A DNA stretch of 22,361 bases from JAJECS01 sp034428595 (lineage in GTDB: Bacteria; Chloroflexota; UBA11872). The stretch is from the NCBI GenBank assembly GCA_034428595.1, contig DAOUHO010000147.1, forward strand, positions 1 to 22,361, read 5' to 3'. The stretch's first letter is position 1. Each line of letters begins with the position of its first letter. Under the pieces are notes generated by a model that saw only the letters and a list, made by a program, of their open reading frames with translations, did not search any database and was not told the origin of the DNA. This document shows positions 1 through 7,735 of the stretch, piece by piece. Made by a program: the position numbers and the translations under genes.

Positions 1-200
1 TCGGCTGGGCCTTCGGCGACACGGTCGAGCACCTCGTCACGACCGTGCTGGCGGATCCCACGCTGGCGGTCATCGTGGCTGCTGGCGTCGGTGGGATTCT
101 CGCCGTCCTCGTTGTGCTTCGGTTCCGCCGTCGCCTGGCCCCGCTTGTCGCTGGCCCGGCGGCGCGCCTCACCGAGCGGATCGGCCGGCGCGAAGGTTAG
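1..200 (+). CDS. C-terminal fragment of a membrane protein (possibly DedA/SNARE-associated family)
   Basis: Read in the third frame, the first 200 bases are open from the window edge to a TAG at 198-200, giving 65 residues. They contain one clear hydrophobic segment (about residues 19-40, beginning LAVIVAAGVGG) followed by a strongly basic tail (RFRRRL, ERIGRRE). That is the layout of the last transmembrane helix and cytoplasmic tail of an inner-membrane protein, by the positive-inside rule. The opening GWAFGD resembles the G-x-x-x-G-[DE] stretch near the end of DedA-family proteins, but this is weak evidence and I would accept any polytopic membrane protein. The start lies outside the window. 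The convergent ridA gene ends 10 bases downstream. Confidence 0.5.
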   Translation, partial: GWAFGDTVEHLVTTVLADPTLAVIVAAGVGGILAVLVVLRFRRRLAPLVAGPAARLTERIGRREG

Positions 201-210
201 CTCCCGCCCG

Positions 211-591
211 CTAGTCGAGCACCGCCATCGCCTCGATCTCGACCAGGGCGCCCGGGAGCGCCAGCTCCACCCCCACGGTCGACCGCGCAGGCTTCGTGTC
301 GCCGAAGTACTCGATGTACACCGCATTCATGCCGGTGAAGTTGGCGATGTCGGTGATGAACACCGTCACCTTGAGCACGTCATTGAGCGACGCCCCGGCG
401 GCCTCCAGCGCGGTCTTGACGTTTTCCAGCGTCTGCCGCGTCTGCGAGGTGATGTCGTCGCCCACCAGCTTGCCATTGGCGTCGAGACCCAGCATGCCGG
501 CGGTTGTCACCACGTTGTTCTTGCGAACCACGAGCGTGTAAGGGGCGATGGGCGCGGACATGCTGTCCGGGTTGATGCGCTGGATTCCCAT
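211..591 (-). CDS. ridA: RidA/YjgF/UK114 family enamine/imine deaminase
   Basis: A 126-residue protein, the usual length for the family. RidA proteins are cytosolic homotrimers that hydrolyse reactive enamines and imines released by PLP enzymes such as threonine dehydratase, forming ketoacids and ammonia. The C-terminal family signature is present: PARSTVGVELALPG (101-114) followed by LVEIEA, with the substrate-binding Arg at R103 and the conserved Glu at E120. The first part (APYTLVVRKNNVVTTAGMLG) matches the usual 'SqAv..gn.vftSGq.g' strand region, though with less conventional residues, so substrate choice may differ from classical RidA. The gene is divergent from an amidohydrolase at 702 and shares a 110-base intergenic region with it. 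The ATG at 591 has only a weak purine-rich ribosome site (AGAGA). The family call is secure; the physiological substrate is unknown. Confidence 0.9.
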   Translation of the reverse strand: MGIQRINPDSMSAPIAPYTLVVRKNNVVTTAGMLGLDANGKLVGDDITSQTRQTLENVKTALEAAGASLNDVLKVTVFITDIANFTGMNAVYIEYFGDTKPARSTVGVELALPGALVEIEAMAVLD

Positions 592-701
592 GAGCGTTTC
601 TCTCTGTCAGTGACTCGGTTCCCGAGATTACACGGCGCGCCCGCGAAGTGACCCCCGCTGGACGGCTACCATGGCGTCTCTCGTCGCCGGAGAGACTTGC
701 G

Positions 702-1856
702 ATGTACGACCTCCTGATATCCGGCGGCACCGTCGTCGACCCCGCACAGGGCCTCAACCACCGCCGCGACGTGGCGATCGCGGGCGGCCGCGTCCGCACC
801 GTCGCCGAGCACATCGACCCCGCGCAGGCTCACCACGTCCTCGATGCCTCCGGTCTGCTGGTCACGCCCGGCCTCGTCGACGTCCACGTGCACGTCTACG
901 ACGGCGTGAGCCACTACGGCGTCGACGCCGACACCTACGTCCTGCCCAGCGGCGTCACCACGGCTGTCGACGCTGGATCGGCCGGCGCGGACACCTTCGA
1001 GGGCCTCCGGCGCTACGTGATCGAGGTCTCCGAGACGCGCCTCAAGGCCTGTCTCAACATCTCGTCGACGGGCATGGTCTCGCCGGTCGTCGGCGAGCTC
1101 GAGGACATCCGGCTCATCGACCCCAAGAAGGCCATCGAGGTCTGCGAGCGCCACCGCGACGTGATCGTTGGCGTCAAGGCCCGGCTCAGCGAGAACCTGG
1201 CGGGAAACAACGCGCTGCCCGCGCTGCACCGCGCTCGCGAGGCGGCGGACGCCGTGGGGCTGCCGATCATGATTCACCCCAACGCGCCCGTCTGCACGCT
1301 GGACGACATCCTCCGCGAGATGAAGGCTGGCGACCTGCTGACCCACTGCTATCACGGCCTGGATGAGGGCATTCTCGACGACGACGGCCGGGTGCGGTCA
1401 TCGGTCCGCGCTGCCGTGAACCGCGGCGTCCACCTCGACGTGGGGCATGGCCAGGGCAGCTTCTCCTGGAGCGTGGCGGAATCCGCGCTGGCGCAGGACC
1501 TGGCCCCAAGCACCATCAGCAGCGACCTGCACGCCTACAACTTCGACGGCCCCGTCTTCGACCTCGCCACCACCCTCAGCAAGTTCCTGCACCTGGGCCT
1601 GGACCTGCCCGACGCCCTGCGCCGCTGCACCGTCACGCCCGCCGAAATTCTGGGCATGCGCGGCCAGATCGGCACCCTCGCCGTCGGCGCCCATGCGGAC
1701 GCGGCGCTGTTCCGCGAGGAGATCGGCGCCCACACCTTTGAGGACGCCCACGGCCAAACGCGCACCGGCGAGCGGCGCCTGGTCCCCGTCAAGGTCGTCA
1801 AGGGCGGCAAGGTCATCGACGCCGTCGCCCGAGGCTGGCACGGCCATCATCACTAG
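702..1856 (+). CDS. Amidohydrolase/deacetylase-family metallohydrolase (dihydroorotase-like)
   Basis: A 384-residue amidohydrolase-superfamily enzyme of the dihydroorotase/N-acyl-deacetylase type, with a binuclear metal centre expected. The ligands can be followed in order: VDVHVHVYDG (H62, H64), the probable carboxylated lysine in VGVKARLSE (K159), IMIHPNAP (H192), LTHCYHG (H215) and the catalytic Asp in SSDLHAYN (D275). The N-terminal LLISGGTVVDP and the C-terminal VGAHADAALF and VKVVKGGKVID form the small composite beta domain usual for the superfamily. I chose ATG 702 because GGAGAGA lies 6 bases upstream (689-695) and homology begins there; an upstream in-frame start at 648 would add 18 unrelated residues. 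The substrate is unknown. The family includes enzymes acting on N-acetylated or cyclic amides, and the true dihydroorotase role is doubtful because no pyrimidine genes are near. It is divergent from ridA and stops 17 bases before the convergent exporter permease. Confidence 0.88.
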   Translation: MYDLLISGGTVVDPAQGLNHRRDVAIAGGRVRTVAEHIDPAQAHHVLDASGLLVTPGLVDVHVHVYDGVSHYGVDADTYVLPSGVTTAVDAGSAGADTFEGLRRYVIEVSETRLKACLNISSTGMVSPVVGELEDIRLIDPKKAIEVCERHRDVIVGVKARLSENLAGNNALPALHRAREAADAVGLPIMIHPNAPVCTLDDILREMKAGDLLTHCYHGLDEGILDDDGRVRSSVRAAVNRGVHLDVGHGQGSFSWSVAESALAQDLAPSTISSDLHAYNFDGPVFDLATTLSKFLHLGLDLPDALRRCTVTPAEILGMRGQIGTLAVGAHADAALFREEIGAHTFEDAHGQTRTGERRLVPVKVVKGGKVIDAVARGWHGHHH

Positions 1857-1873
1857 GCCGATCGGATAACGCC

Positions 1874-3124
1874 TTACTCGTAGCGCAACGCCTCGATCGG
1901 CCGCAGCCTTGCCGCGCGGTTGGCGGGGTAGATGCCGAACACCAGGCCGATGGCCACTGAGACGGCCAGCGCCAGGATCACCGGCTCGGGTGTGAGGGTG
2001 CCCTCGAGCGAGCGGCCGCCGAAGCTCACGCCACCCATGAACGTCGCCAGCAGGCCGCCGATGACCGCGCCCGCGATGCCGCCGCCCAGGCTGACCAGGA
2101 CGGCCTCGATCAGGAACTGCACCAGGATGTCCCGGCGGCGCGCGCCGATGGCCTTGCGGATGCCGATCTCGCGCGTCCGTTCCGTCACGGAGACGAGCAT
2201 GATGTTCATGATCCCGATGCCGCCGACCAGCAACGAGATGCCGGCAATGGCGCCCAGGAACAGCGTGAGTGTTCCGGTCACCTCGCCCAGCGCCTCGATG
2301 ATGTCCTGCTGCGTCCGAATGGTGAAGTCGTCTTCGGTCACGTCGTGCCGGAGCCGCAGCAGCGCGCTGACCTCGTTGGTGACCGCCTCGATTGTCGCCT
2401 CGTCCTCGTCGGCGAGCGTCACGCTGATCTCCGACACGATGTCGTCGCCTGCCAGCGTGCGCGACGGGCTGATGCGCGTCTGAAGCGTCGTCAGCGGCAC
2501 CAGCGCCTGGTTGTCGCGGCTCTGGAACGTCGCCTGGCCCGATTCCTCCATCACCGCGATCACGGTGAAGGTCTGGTTGTTGAGCCGCACCGTGGCGCCG
2601 ATGGGGTTCTGTCCCGGGAACAGTTCCGTGGCAATGGTCTGCCCCAGGGCAATCACCCTGGCGCGTCGATTCAGGTCGTCCTCGGTGAAAAAGCGGCCGG
2701 CCTGCGGCTGGAAGGTGCGCACCTCGGCGTAGCTCGGCGTCGCGCCGATGATCTGCGTCGAAAACGCGTTGCCGCCCGCCACCAGCGACGCGTTGGTGTT
2801 GCGGGTGGGGGCAATGTCAACGATGCCCGGGATGTCCGCTTCTCGAATCGCCTCGGCATCGTCGAGGGTCAGCGTCGGCGTCGTGGCGCTCACGTCCACG
2901 AACCGCCCGCCAGTCTGCGCCTGGACGCCGGGGCTGATGAAGAGCAGGTTGGAGCCGGTGCCCCGGATGTTCGCCTCGATGGACGCCTGCGCGCCGGCGC
3001 CCAGCGACATCAGCGCAATCACCGCCGCCACGCCGATCACCATCCCCAGCACCGTCAGGCTGGTGCGCAGCTTGTTGGCGGCCAGCGCCCGCAGGGCCAG
3101 GCGCACGCCGTCGGCGAGGCTCAT
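1874..3124 (-). CDS. MacB/FtsX-type ABC transporter permease
   Basis: A 416-residue membrane subunit of a type VII (MacB-like) ABC exporter. It has the expected plan: a short cytoplasmic N-terminus, TM1 (about 21-44, TSLTVLGMVIGVAAVIALM), a large extracytoplasmic MacB_PCD domain (about 50-280), then the FtsX domain with three helices (beginning LFLGAIAGISLLVGGIGIMN). The conserved cytoplasmic loop TERTREIGIRKAIGARR couples to the ATPase, and the ending RLRPIEALRYE is typical of the family. The ATG overlaps the ATPase stop by four bases (ATGA, 3121-3124), so the two are translationally coupled. These mechanotransmission transporters move substrates, often peptides, lipids or drugs, outside the cytoplasmic membrane rather than through the permease itself. 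The MFP-ATPase-permease order matches yknXYZ and macAB-like operons. The substrate cannot be deduced. Confidence 0.92.
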   Translation of the reverse strand: MSLADGVRLALRALAANKLRTSLTVLGMVIGVAAVIALMSLGAGAQASIEANIRGTGSNLLFISPGVQAQTGGRFVDVSATTPTLTLDDAEAIREADIPGIVDIAPTRNTNASLVAGGNAFSTQIIGATPSYAEVRTFQPQAGRFFTEDDLNRRARVIALGQTIATELFPGQNPIGATVRLNNQTFTVIAVMEESGQATFQSRDNQALVPLTTLQTRISPSRTLAGDDIVSEISVTLADEDEATIEAVTNEVSALLRLRHDVTEDDFTIRTQQDIIEALGEVTGTLTLFLGAIAGISLLVGGIGIMNIMLVSVTERTREIGIRKAIGARRRDILVQFLIEAVLVSLGGGIAGAVIGGLLATFMGGVSFGGRSLEGTLTPEPVILALAVSVAIGLVFGIYPANRAARLRPIEALRYE

Positions 3125-3852
3125 CCGGCCACGCCCGCCTGTTCGGTGCGGTCGTCGCCGGCAATCGCCCCGTCCACCATGCGAATCACGCGCTGCGTGC
3201 GCGCCGCCACGTCGGCCTCGTGCGTGACGATCAGCGTCGTGATGCCGCGCTCCTCATTCAGGAGGACGAGCAGCTCGATGATCTCGTTGGCCGTGGCCGT
3301 GTCGAGATTTCCGGTCGGCTCGTCGGCCAGCACCATGCTCGGGTTGCCCACCAGGGCCCGGGCAATCGCCACGCGTTGCTGCTGGCCGCCGGAGAGCTCC
3401 GACGGCTTGTGGTGCATGCGATCGTCCAGTCCGACGACGGCCAGCGCCTCCTCCGCGCGTTGCCGCCGTTGACGGTCGCGGGCGTAGAGCAACGGCATCT
3501 CGACCTGCTCCAGCGCCGACATGCGCGCCAGCAGGTTGAACGATTGGAAGACGAAGCCGATCTTGCGGTTGCGGATGGCGGCCAGCGCGTCGTCGGTCAG
3601 GTCCCCCACCAGCTCGCCGTCGAGGAAATAGCTGCCCGCCGTGGGCGCATCCAGGCACCCCAGCAGATTGAGCAAGGTCGATTTGCCCGAACCCGAGTGG
3701 CCCATGATGGCGACCATCTCGCCCTCCTGGACGTCGAAAGAGACGCCGCGCAGGGCATGCACGTCAATCGTGCCCATCTGGTACGTCTTGGTGAGGTCCT
3801 GGACGCGCACGACGGGTGTTGTCTCGCCGTTGCCCTGGGCGCTGGTGTCCAC
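3121..3852 (-). CDS. MacB/LolD-type ABC transporter ATPase
   Basis: A 243-residue nucleotide-binding subunit, complete and with no missing motif: Walker A GHSGSGKST (51-59), Q-loop FVFQSFNLL (about 100-108), ABC signature LSGGQQQRVAIARAL (153-167), Walker B MVLADEPTGNLD (173-184, catalytic Glu 178) and H-loop IVTHEADVA (H211). The 'ADEPTGNLD' wording is characteristic of the LolD/MacB/FtsE subgroup. The start is GTG at 3852, which shares its first G with the TAG stop of the membrane-fusion gene (TAGTG), and its own stop overlaps the permease ATG. The three genes therefore form one tightly coupled operon. It powers the permease and fusion protein encoded on either side. Confidence 0.94.
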   Translation of the reverse strand: MDTSAQGNGETTPVVRVQDLTKTYQMGTIDVHALRGVSFDVQEGEMVAIMGHSGSGKSTLLNLLGCLDAPTAGSYFLDGELVGDLTDDALAAIRNRKIGFVFQSFNLLARMSALEQVEMPLLYARDRQRRQRAEEALAVVGLDDRMHHKPSELSGGQQQRVAIARALVGNPSMVLADEPTGNLDTATANEIIELLVLLNEERGITTLIVTHEADVAARTQRVIRMVDGAIAGDDRTEQAGVAG

Positions 3853-6701
3853 TAGCCGCCTCCGCCGCCTCCGCCGCCGCCGCCAAGGCCGCGGAGGCCG
3901 CCGCCGCCAAATTGCCCGGGTCTGAACTGACCGGGCGTGAAGCCGGCGGGCAGCTCGGGCAGCTGGAATCCGGCCACGGCCGCGCCGGTCAAGACGACGG
4001 CCTCGCCTTCCACGAGACCCTCGAGCACCTCGGCGAACAGCTCGTCTTGCAGCCCGACCGTGACGGGCTGTTGCTGGATCACGCCGTCCGGGCCGAGCAC
4101 GCTCACGAACGACCGGGCCCCGACCGTTTGCACGGCCTGCCGCGGGATGGCCAGGGCACCGGGTGACTCGGCCAGCACGATCGACACGTCGGCCGTCAGC
4201 CCGCTCAGCAGGCGCGGATCGGGCGAGGTGAAGCCGATTTCGACCGGGTAGGTCACCAGCCCCTGCGACGCCTCGCCCTGCTGACCGCGATGGATCACGG
4301 CGCCGGCGAAGACCGCTCCGTTCAGCGCCTCGAACTCGAGTGTCACCGATTGGCCCAGCTTGACGAGCCCGATGTCGGATTCGTCGACGTTCACCAGCAC
4401 GTGGATCGACCCGGCCTCGGCGAGGGTGACGACGGTTGCCGGCGCCTCCAGCCCCACTTGACCGTTCACATCAATCACGATGCCGGCAAAGGGCGCCTCG
4501 ATGAGCGCATCGGCCAGATCCTCTTGCGCGGATTCCAGTCGCCGCTCGGCGTCCGTCACCGCCAGTTCGCTTTGCTCAACGTCCAGCGCGTCCGGCGGGG
4601 CCTGCACGTCGGCCAGTGCCAATGCAGCTCGGCGCACGGCATTCTCCGCCCGCAGAATCTCCAGGGCGGACGGCCCCAGCTCCAGCTCGTTCAATCGCGC
4701 ATTGGCGTCGGTTAGGGACAACTCGGACGCGCGCACGGCCTGTTCGGCGAGGCGGACGTCGGTCGAGTCGGGCTCGGCGCGCAACTCGTCCAGGCGCAGC
4801 CTGGCCGCCTCGAGCGACAGCTGCGCCGACGTCAGGCCTGCTTGCTCACGGAGCAGCTCGGCGGCGTCCGGATCGGCGAGCAGTTCCTGCAAGCGGTCCT
4901 CGGCGGCAGTGACGCTGTGCGAGGCCACCACGATGGCGCTCTCTTGCGCGTCGACGTCAGTGTCGGACGGTCCGGCGCGCAGGTCGTCCAACTCCGTCGC
5001 GGCGTCCGCCACGGCCTGCCGGGCCGATGCCACCGCGGCTTCCTGCACCGCGATTTCGACCTCGCTCGGACCCTCGGTCAACTCGGCAAGTCGCTCGCGA
5101 GCGGATGCCAGTGCCGCTCGCGCGGTCCTGACATCTGCTGCCTGGGTTGCGATCTCAGTGGCCGACGGCCCCTCGATCAGGTCGCGCCGGTCCTCCTCGG
5201 CATCGCGCAGCGTGCCTTCGGCCAGGGCAACGTTTGCCCGGGCCTCGGCGAGATCAGCTTCGGTCGGAGCTTCCTGGAGTTCCGCCAGCTGTCGCCGGGC
5301 GGCGGCGAGTCCACGCTCGCCGGCGGCGATGGCTTCGTTGAGGGCGGCGTAGTCGGGTCCGGCCCGCGCTTCCCGGAGCTGCTGGGCGGCGGATTCGAGC
5401 CCGGCCTCGGCGGCCCGCACCCGGGCCGCGGCCGCCTCGATCTGATGCTCCGTGAACTCGTCGAATTGCGCCTCTCCGTGCGCCTCATACGCTGAAATCA
5501 GCGTGGCCGTGGCGGACTCGTAGCTCGATTCGGCGCTGGCGATTATCTGGATTTGCTTGGCCGGCGCCTCGTCGGCGGCCCGTCGGGCGCTGTCAAGGGT
5601 GGACTGTGCCGTGGCGATCTGGTCGCGAGCGTCCTGGAGTTGCGCTTCCGTCGGCCCGTTCACCAGCGTGTCCAGCGCCGACTGCGCTTGCAGCGAGCCG
5701 GCCTGCGCGCTCTGCACGGCGTTCTCGGCGTCGGCCAGCTCCTCCGCCGTCGGATCGGCCGTCAGCGACGCCAACTCCTCCTCGGCCTCGGCAAGCGCGG
5801 CGCGGGCGGCCACCACGCTCGCGGCGGCTTCGTCGATGTCGGCCTGTGTGGCGCCCGCGCGCAACGTGGCGAGCTGATCCTCGGCCTCGGCGTAAGCCGC
5901 GCGCGCCGATCGCAGCTTCAGTTCGGCGTTGGCCACGTCGCTCGTGCTTGGGTCTTCCAGCAGCGTGTCCAGCGCGTCCTTGGCGCCGGCGAGGCTCGAA
6001 CGAGCGGACTCGATCGCGCCTTCGGCGTCGGCAATCGCGGCGACCGAAGGCTCGTCCAGCAGCGCCTGCAACCCCAGCTCCGCGCTTGCCAGGCTGGCTT
6101 GCGCCGAGGCAATCGCGCCTTCGGCTTCGACCAGATCGAGAGCGGTCGGTCCGGACTGGAGGTCTTCCAGATCCTTGACCGCACGGTCATGGTTCATCTG
6201 CGCCGAGACCACCGCCGCTTGAGCGGCCGCGATATCCGATGCGCTGACTGGGGCTCGCAGGTCGTCGAGCGACGCCTGCGCCTCCTGCACGTCCAGCTCC
6301 GCGCGCTCGACATCGGCGGCGTCGGCCGGCCGGAGCAGCTTGGCGAGCTGCAGCTCGGCTTGATGCAGGGAGGACGCGGCGTCGTCCACGGCCCTCTCCA
6401 GATCGATGACATCGAGCTGGGCCAGCACCGCGCCCGCGGGCACGATCTGCCCCGTCTCGACGTGCAACGCCTGCACCGTGCCGGACTGCCCAAATCCCAG
6501 CCCGACCGTGTTGCCAAACTCCACGTTGCCGATCACGGCAAGCGTGCTGACCAGGTCCCGGCGCTCAACACTGGCGGTGACCGGCGGCGCCTCTTCTTCG
6601 GCCTGAAATACCTCGAGCCGGATGATTAGAAAGGCCGCCACTCCACCAGCGACGGCCAGGATGAGCAGCGCCGCGATGGCCCGGCGAAGCAGTCGTGACA
6701 T
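3852..6701 (-). CDS. HlyD/MacA-like membrane-fusion protein with a greatly expanded helical repeat domain
   Basis: At 949 residues this is over twice the usual 350-450 for MacA/YknX-type adaptors. In order: an N-terminal signal anchor (about 5-28), first half of the biotinyl-lipoyl domain (about 41-98, with GQSGTVQALHVETGQIVPAG), a helical region from about 100 to 732, second lipoyl half (APFAGIVIDVNGQVG, 737-751), a beta-barrel and membrane-proximal domain (to about 910), then a Gly-rich tail ending in ten consecutive Gly. The helical region normally forms one coiled-coil hairpin; here it is a chain of about 16 units, mostly 33 residues (separate entry). The ATG at 6701 has GAGG 6 bases upstream. 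It is first in the operon with the ATPase and permease. No TolC-like gene is present, which suits a monoderm. The adaptor role is secure; what the long arm reaches is unknown. Confidence 0.88.
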   Translation of the reverse strand: MSRLLRRAIAALLILAVAGGVAAFLIIRLEVFQAEEEAPPVTASVERRDLVSTLAVIGNVEFGNTVGLGFGQSGTVQALHVETGQIVPAGAVLAQLDVIDLERAVDDAASSLHQAELQLAKLLRPADAADVERAELDVQEAQASLDDLRAPVSASDIAAAQAAVVSAQMNHDRAVKDLEDLQSGPTALDLVEAEGAIASAQASLASAELGLQALLDEPSVAAIADAEGAIESARSSLAGAKDALDTLLEDPSTSDVANAELKLRSARAAYAEAEDQLATLRAGATQADIDEAAASVVAARAALAEAEEELASLTADPTAEELADAENAVQSAQAGSLQAQSALDTLVNGPTEAQLQDARDQIATAQSTLDSARRAADEAPAKQIQIIASAESSYESATATLISAYEAHGEAQFDEFTEHQIEAAAARVRAAEAGLESAAQQLREARAGPDYAALNEAIAAGERGLAAARRQLAELQEAPTEADLAEARANVALAEGTLRDAEEDRRDLIEGPSATEIATQAADVRTARAALASARERLAELTEGPSEVEIAVQEAAVASARQAVADAATELDDLRAGPSDTDVDAQESAIVVASHSVTAAEDRLQELLADPDAAELLREQAGLTSAQLSLEAARLRLDELRAEPDSTDVRLAEQAVRASELSLTDANARLNELELGPSALEILRAENAVRRAALALADVQAPPDALDVEQSELAVTDAERRLESAQEDLADALIEAPFAGIVIDVNGQVGLEAPATVVTLAEAGSIHVLVNVDESDIGLVKLGQSVTLEFEALNGAVFAGAVIHRGQQGEASQGLVTYPVEIGFTSPDPRLLSGLTADVSIVLAESPGALAIPRQAVQTVGARSFVSVLGPDGVIQQQPVTVGLQDELFAEVLEGLVEGEAVVLTGAAVAGFQLPELPAGFTPGQFRPGQFGGGGLRGLGGGGGGGGGG
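4506..6404 (-). repeat. Tandem 33-residue helical repeats inside the membrane-fusion protein
   Basis: Between residues about 100 and 732 the protein repeats a pattern: a three-residue turn, Pro, Ser/Thr/Asp, then about 28 residues rich in Ala, Glu and Leu, ending x-x-L. I segmented it by eye at the turns RAPVS, QSGPT, LDEPS, LEDPS, RAGAT, TADPT, VNGPT, RAGPD, QEAPT, IEGPS, TEGPS, RAGPS, LADPD, RAEPD, ELGPS and QAPPD. Twelve units are exactly 33 residues long. The first unit and the ELGPS unit are 26 (one heptad shorter), the RAGPD unit is 30, and the VNGPT unit carries a long insertion without a Pro turn. The helix breaker at each join implies short stacked helices rather than one continuous coil. 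At DNA level the units have diverged, so this is old duplication and not a recent microsatellite-like expansion. Confidence 0.85.
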
Positions 6702-6843
6702 GGTGGGCCTCAGTCTCGCGGCCGCACGTGCACCGCGGCCACGCTGAATCTAGGCTTGAACCTGTCGTCATCCAGTTGACCGGCTGTGCAGATTTCGTGG
6801 ATTTTGGTCCCAGGTCCGCGCGCTGGGCTAACAACAGCCCTGT

Positions 6844-6849
6844 AGGAGG
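6844..6849 (+). promoter_or_regulatory. Strong ribosome-binding site deciding the aldo/keto reductase start
   Basis: AGGAGG lies 7 bases before the ATG at 6857. It is a full-consensus Shine-Dalgarno sequence and rules out the in-frame upstream start at 6695, which would run antisense into the fusion-protein gene. Confidence 0.85.
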
Positions 6850-6856
6850 CGAATTC

Positions 6857-7735
6857 ATGGAAACTCGACGACTCGGCCGCACGGAGCACATGAGCTCGGT
6901 GGTCACGTTTGGCGCCGTCGCCGTTGGACGTGGGGTGGACCAGCCGGAGGCCGACGCCGCCGTTGATCTGGCCCTCAGTCGCGGCGTCAATCACATCGAC
7001 GTGGCGCCCAGTTACGGCCAAGCGATGGAACGGCTGGCGCCCTCGATGCCCGCCATTCGCGACCAGGTGTTCCTCGGCGCCAAGACCGGCGAGCGCACCT
7101 ACGAGGACGCCTGGCAGAGCATCCGCTCCTGTCAGCAGCGTCTGGGAGTCGAGGTGTTCGACCTCTTTCAGCTCCACAGCGTCAGCACATTCGAGGATTT
7201 GGAGGCGGTGACGGCCGATGGCGGCGCTCTGCAGGCGCTCATTGAGATGCGGGACCAGGGCCTCACGCGCTTCCTCGGCGTAACCGGGCACGGACCCGAC
7301 GCGCCGCGCGTTCACCTGGAAGCGCTGCGGCGGTTCGACTTCGACACCATCATGTTCCCGGTCTCGCCCGCCATCTATCGCAACGCGGCCTACCGCCGGG
7401 ACGCCGAGGCGCTCCTGGCCGCCGCCGCCGCGCGCGACGTCGGCGTGCAGACCATCAAGATGCTGGCCCGCGGCGGCTGGGGCGGCCGCGAGCGCGAGAT
7501 CAACGTCTGGTACGACCCGCACCGCGAGCAGCCGGACATCGACCGCTCGCTCTGGTTCGTGCTCTCCCAGCCGGTGCACACCGCGCCCAGCACCGGCGAT
7601 CTGCGCCTCTTGCCCCAGATTCTCGACGCCGCCGAGCGCTTCCACCCGCTAACCGAGGCCGAGCAGGCCGAGGCCATCGCCGCCCAGCGCCCGCCCATGC
7701 CGGAGCCGGGACTGGGAATCGAAGCCGCGGCTTAG
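6857..7735 (+). CDS. Aldo/keto reductase family oxidoreductase
   Basis: A 292-residue (beta/alpha)8 NAD(P)H-dependent oxidoreductase. The catalytic tetrad of the superfamily is visible: Asp48 and Tyr53 in HIDVAPSYG, Lys76 in VFLGAKTGER and His107 in DLFQLHSVS. The N-terminal RRLGRTEHMSSVVTFGAVAVG is the usual 'lG.tgl.vs.lgfGa..' opening, and FLGVTGHG is the strand-5/6 segment. After about residue 200 it follows the shorter, less canonical family often annotated simply as 'aldo/keto reductase', with weak cofactor-binding residues (MLARGGWGG in place of the usual 'pla.G'). Substrate and direction are unknown. It is transcribed divergently from the exporter operon, and its TAG overlaps the stop of the convergent lipoprotein gene by four bases. 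Confidence 0.85.
   Translation: METRRLGRTEHMSSVVTFGAVAVGRGVDQPEADAAVDLALSRGVNHIDVAPSYGQAMERLAPSMPAIRDQVFLGAKTGERTYEDAWQSIRSCQQRLGVEVFDLFQLHSVSTFEDLEAVTADGGALQALIEMRDQGLTRFLGVTGHGPDAPRVHLEALRRFDFDTIMFPVSPAIYRNAAYRRDAEALLAAAAARDVGVQTIKMLARGGWGGREREINVWYDPHREQPDIDRSLWFVLSQPVHTAPSTGDLRLLPQILDAAERFHPLTEAEQAEAIAAQRPPMPEPGLGIEAAA

Noticed and set aside
2345..3472. A 375-codon plus-strand open frame opposite the permease and ATPase genes
   Set aside because: It is a shadow of high-GC codon use: it is Arg/His/Gln-rich, matches no family, and the opposite strand carries complete transporter motifs.
4506..6404. Regular spacing of about 99 bases suggested a CRISPR array or DNA tandem repeat
   Set aside because: The period is at protein level only; the DNA units have diverged and lie within one continuous reading frame.
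5553..6629. Long plus-strand frames across the membrane-fusion gene
   Set aside because: They only mirror the Ala/Glu/Leu repeat codons of the minus-strand gene; no ribosome site and no plausible protein composition.
6775..6805. TTGACC followed by an AT-rich stretch as a promoter for the aldo/keto reductase
   Set aside because: The -10 match is poor at any acceptable spacing, so I do not claim it.
6825..6840. GGGCT-AACAAC-AGCCC hairpin before the aldo/keto reductase ribosome site
   Set aside because: A 5-bp stem in GC-rich DNA is expected by chance; it was not listed as a regulatory element.
6695..6856. Upstream in-frame start for the aldo/keto reductase
   Set aside because: The extra 54 residues run antisense into the fusion-protein start and show no family similarity; AGGAGG marks ATG 6857.
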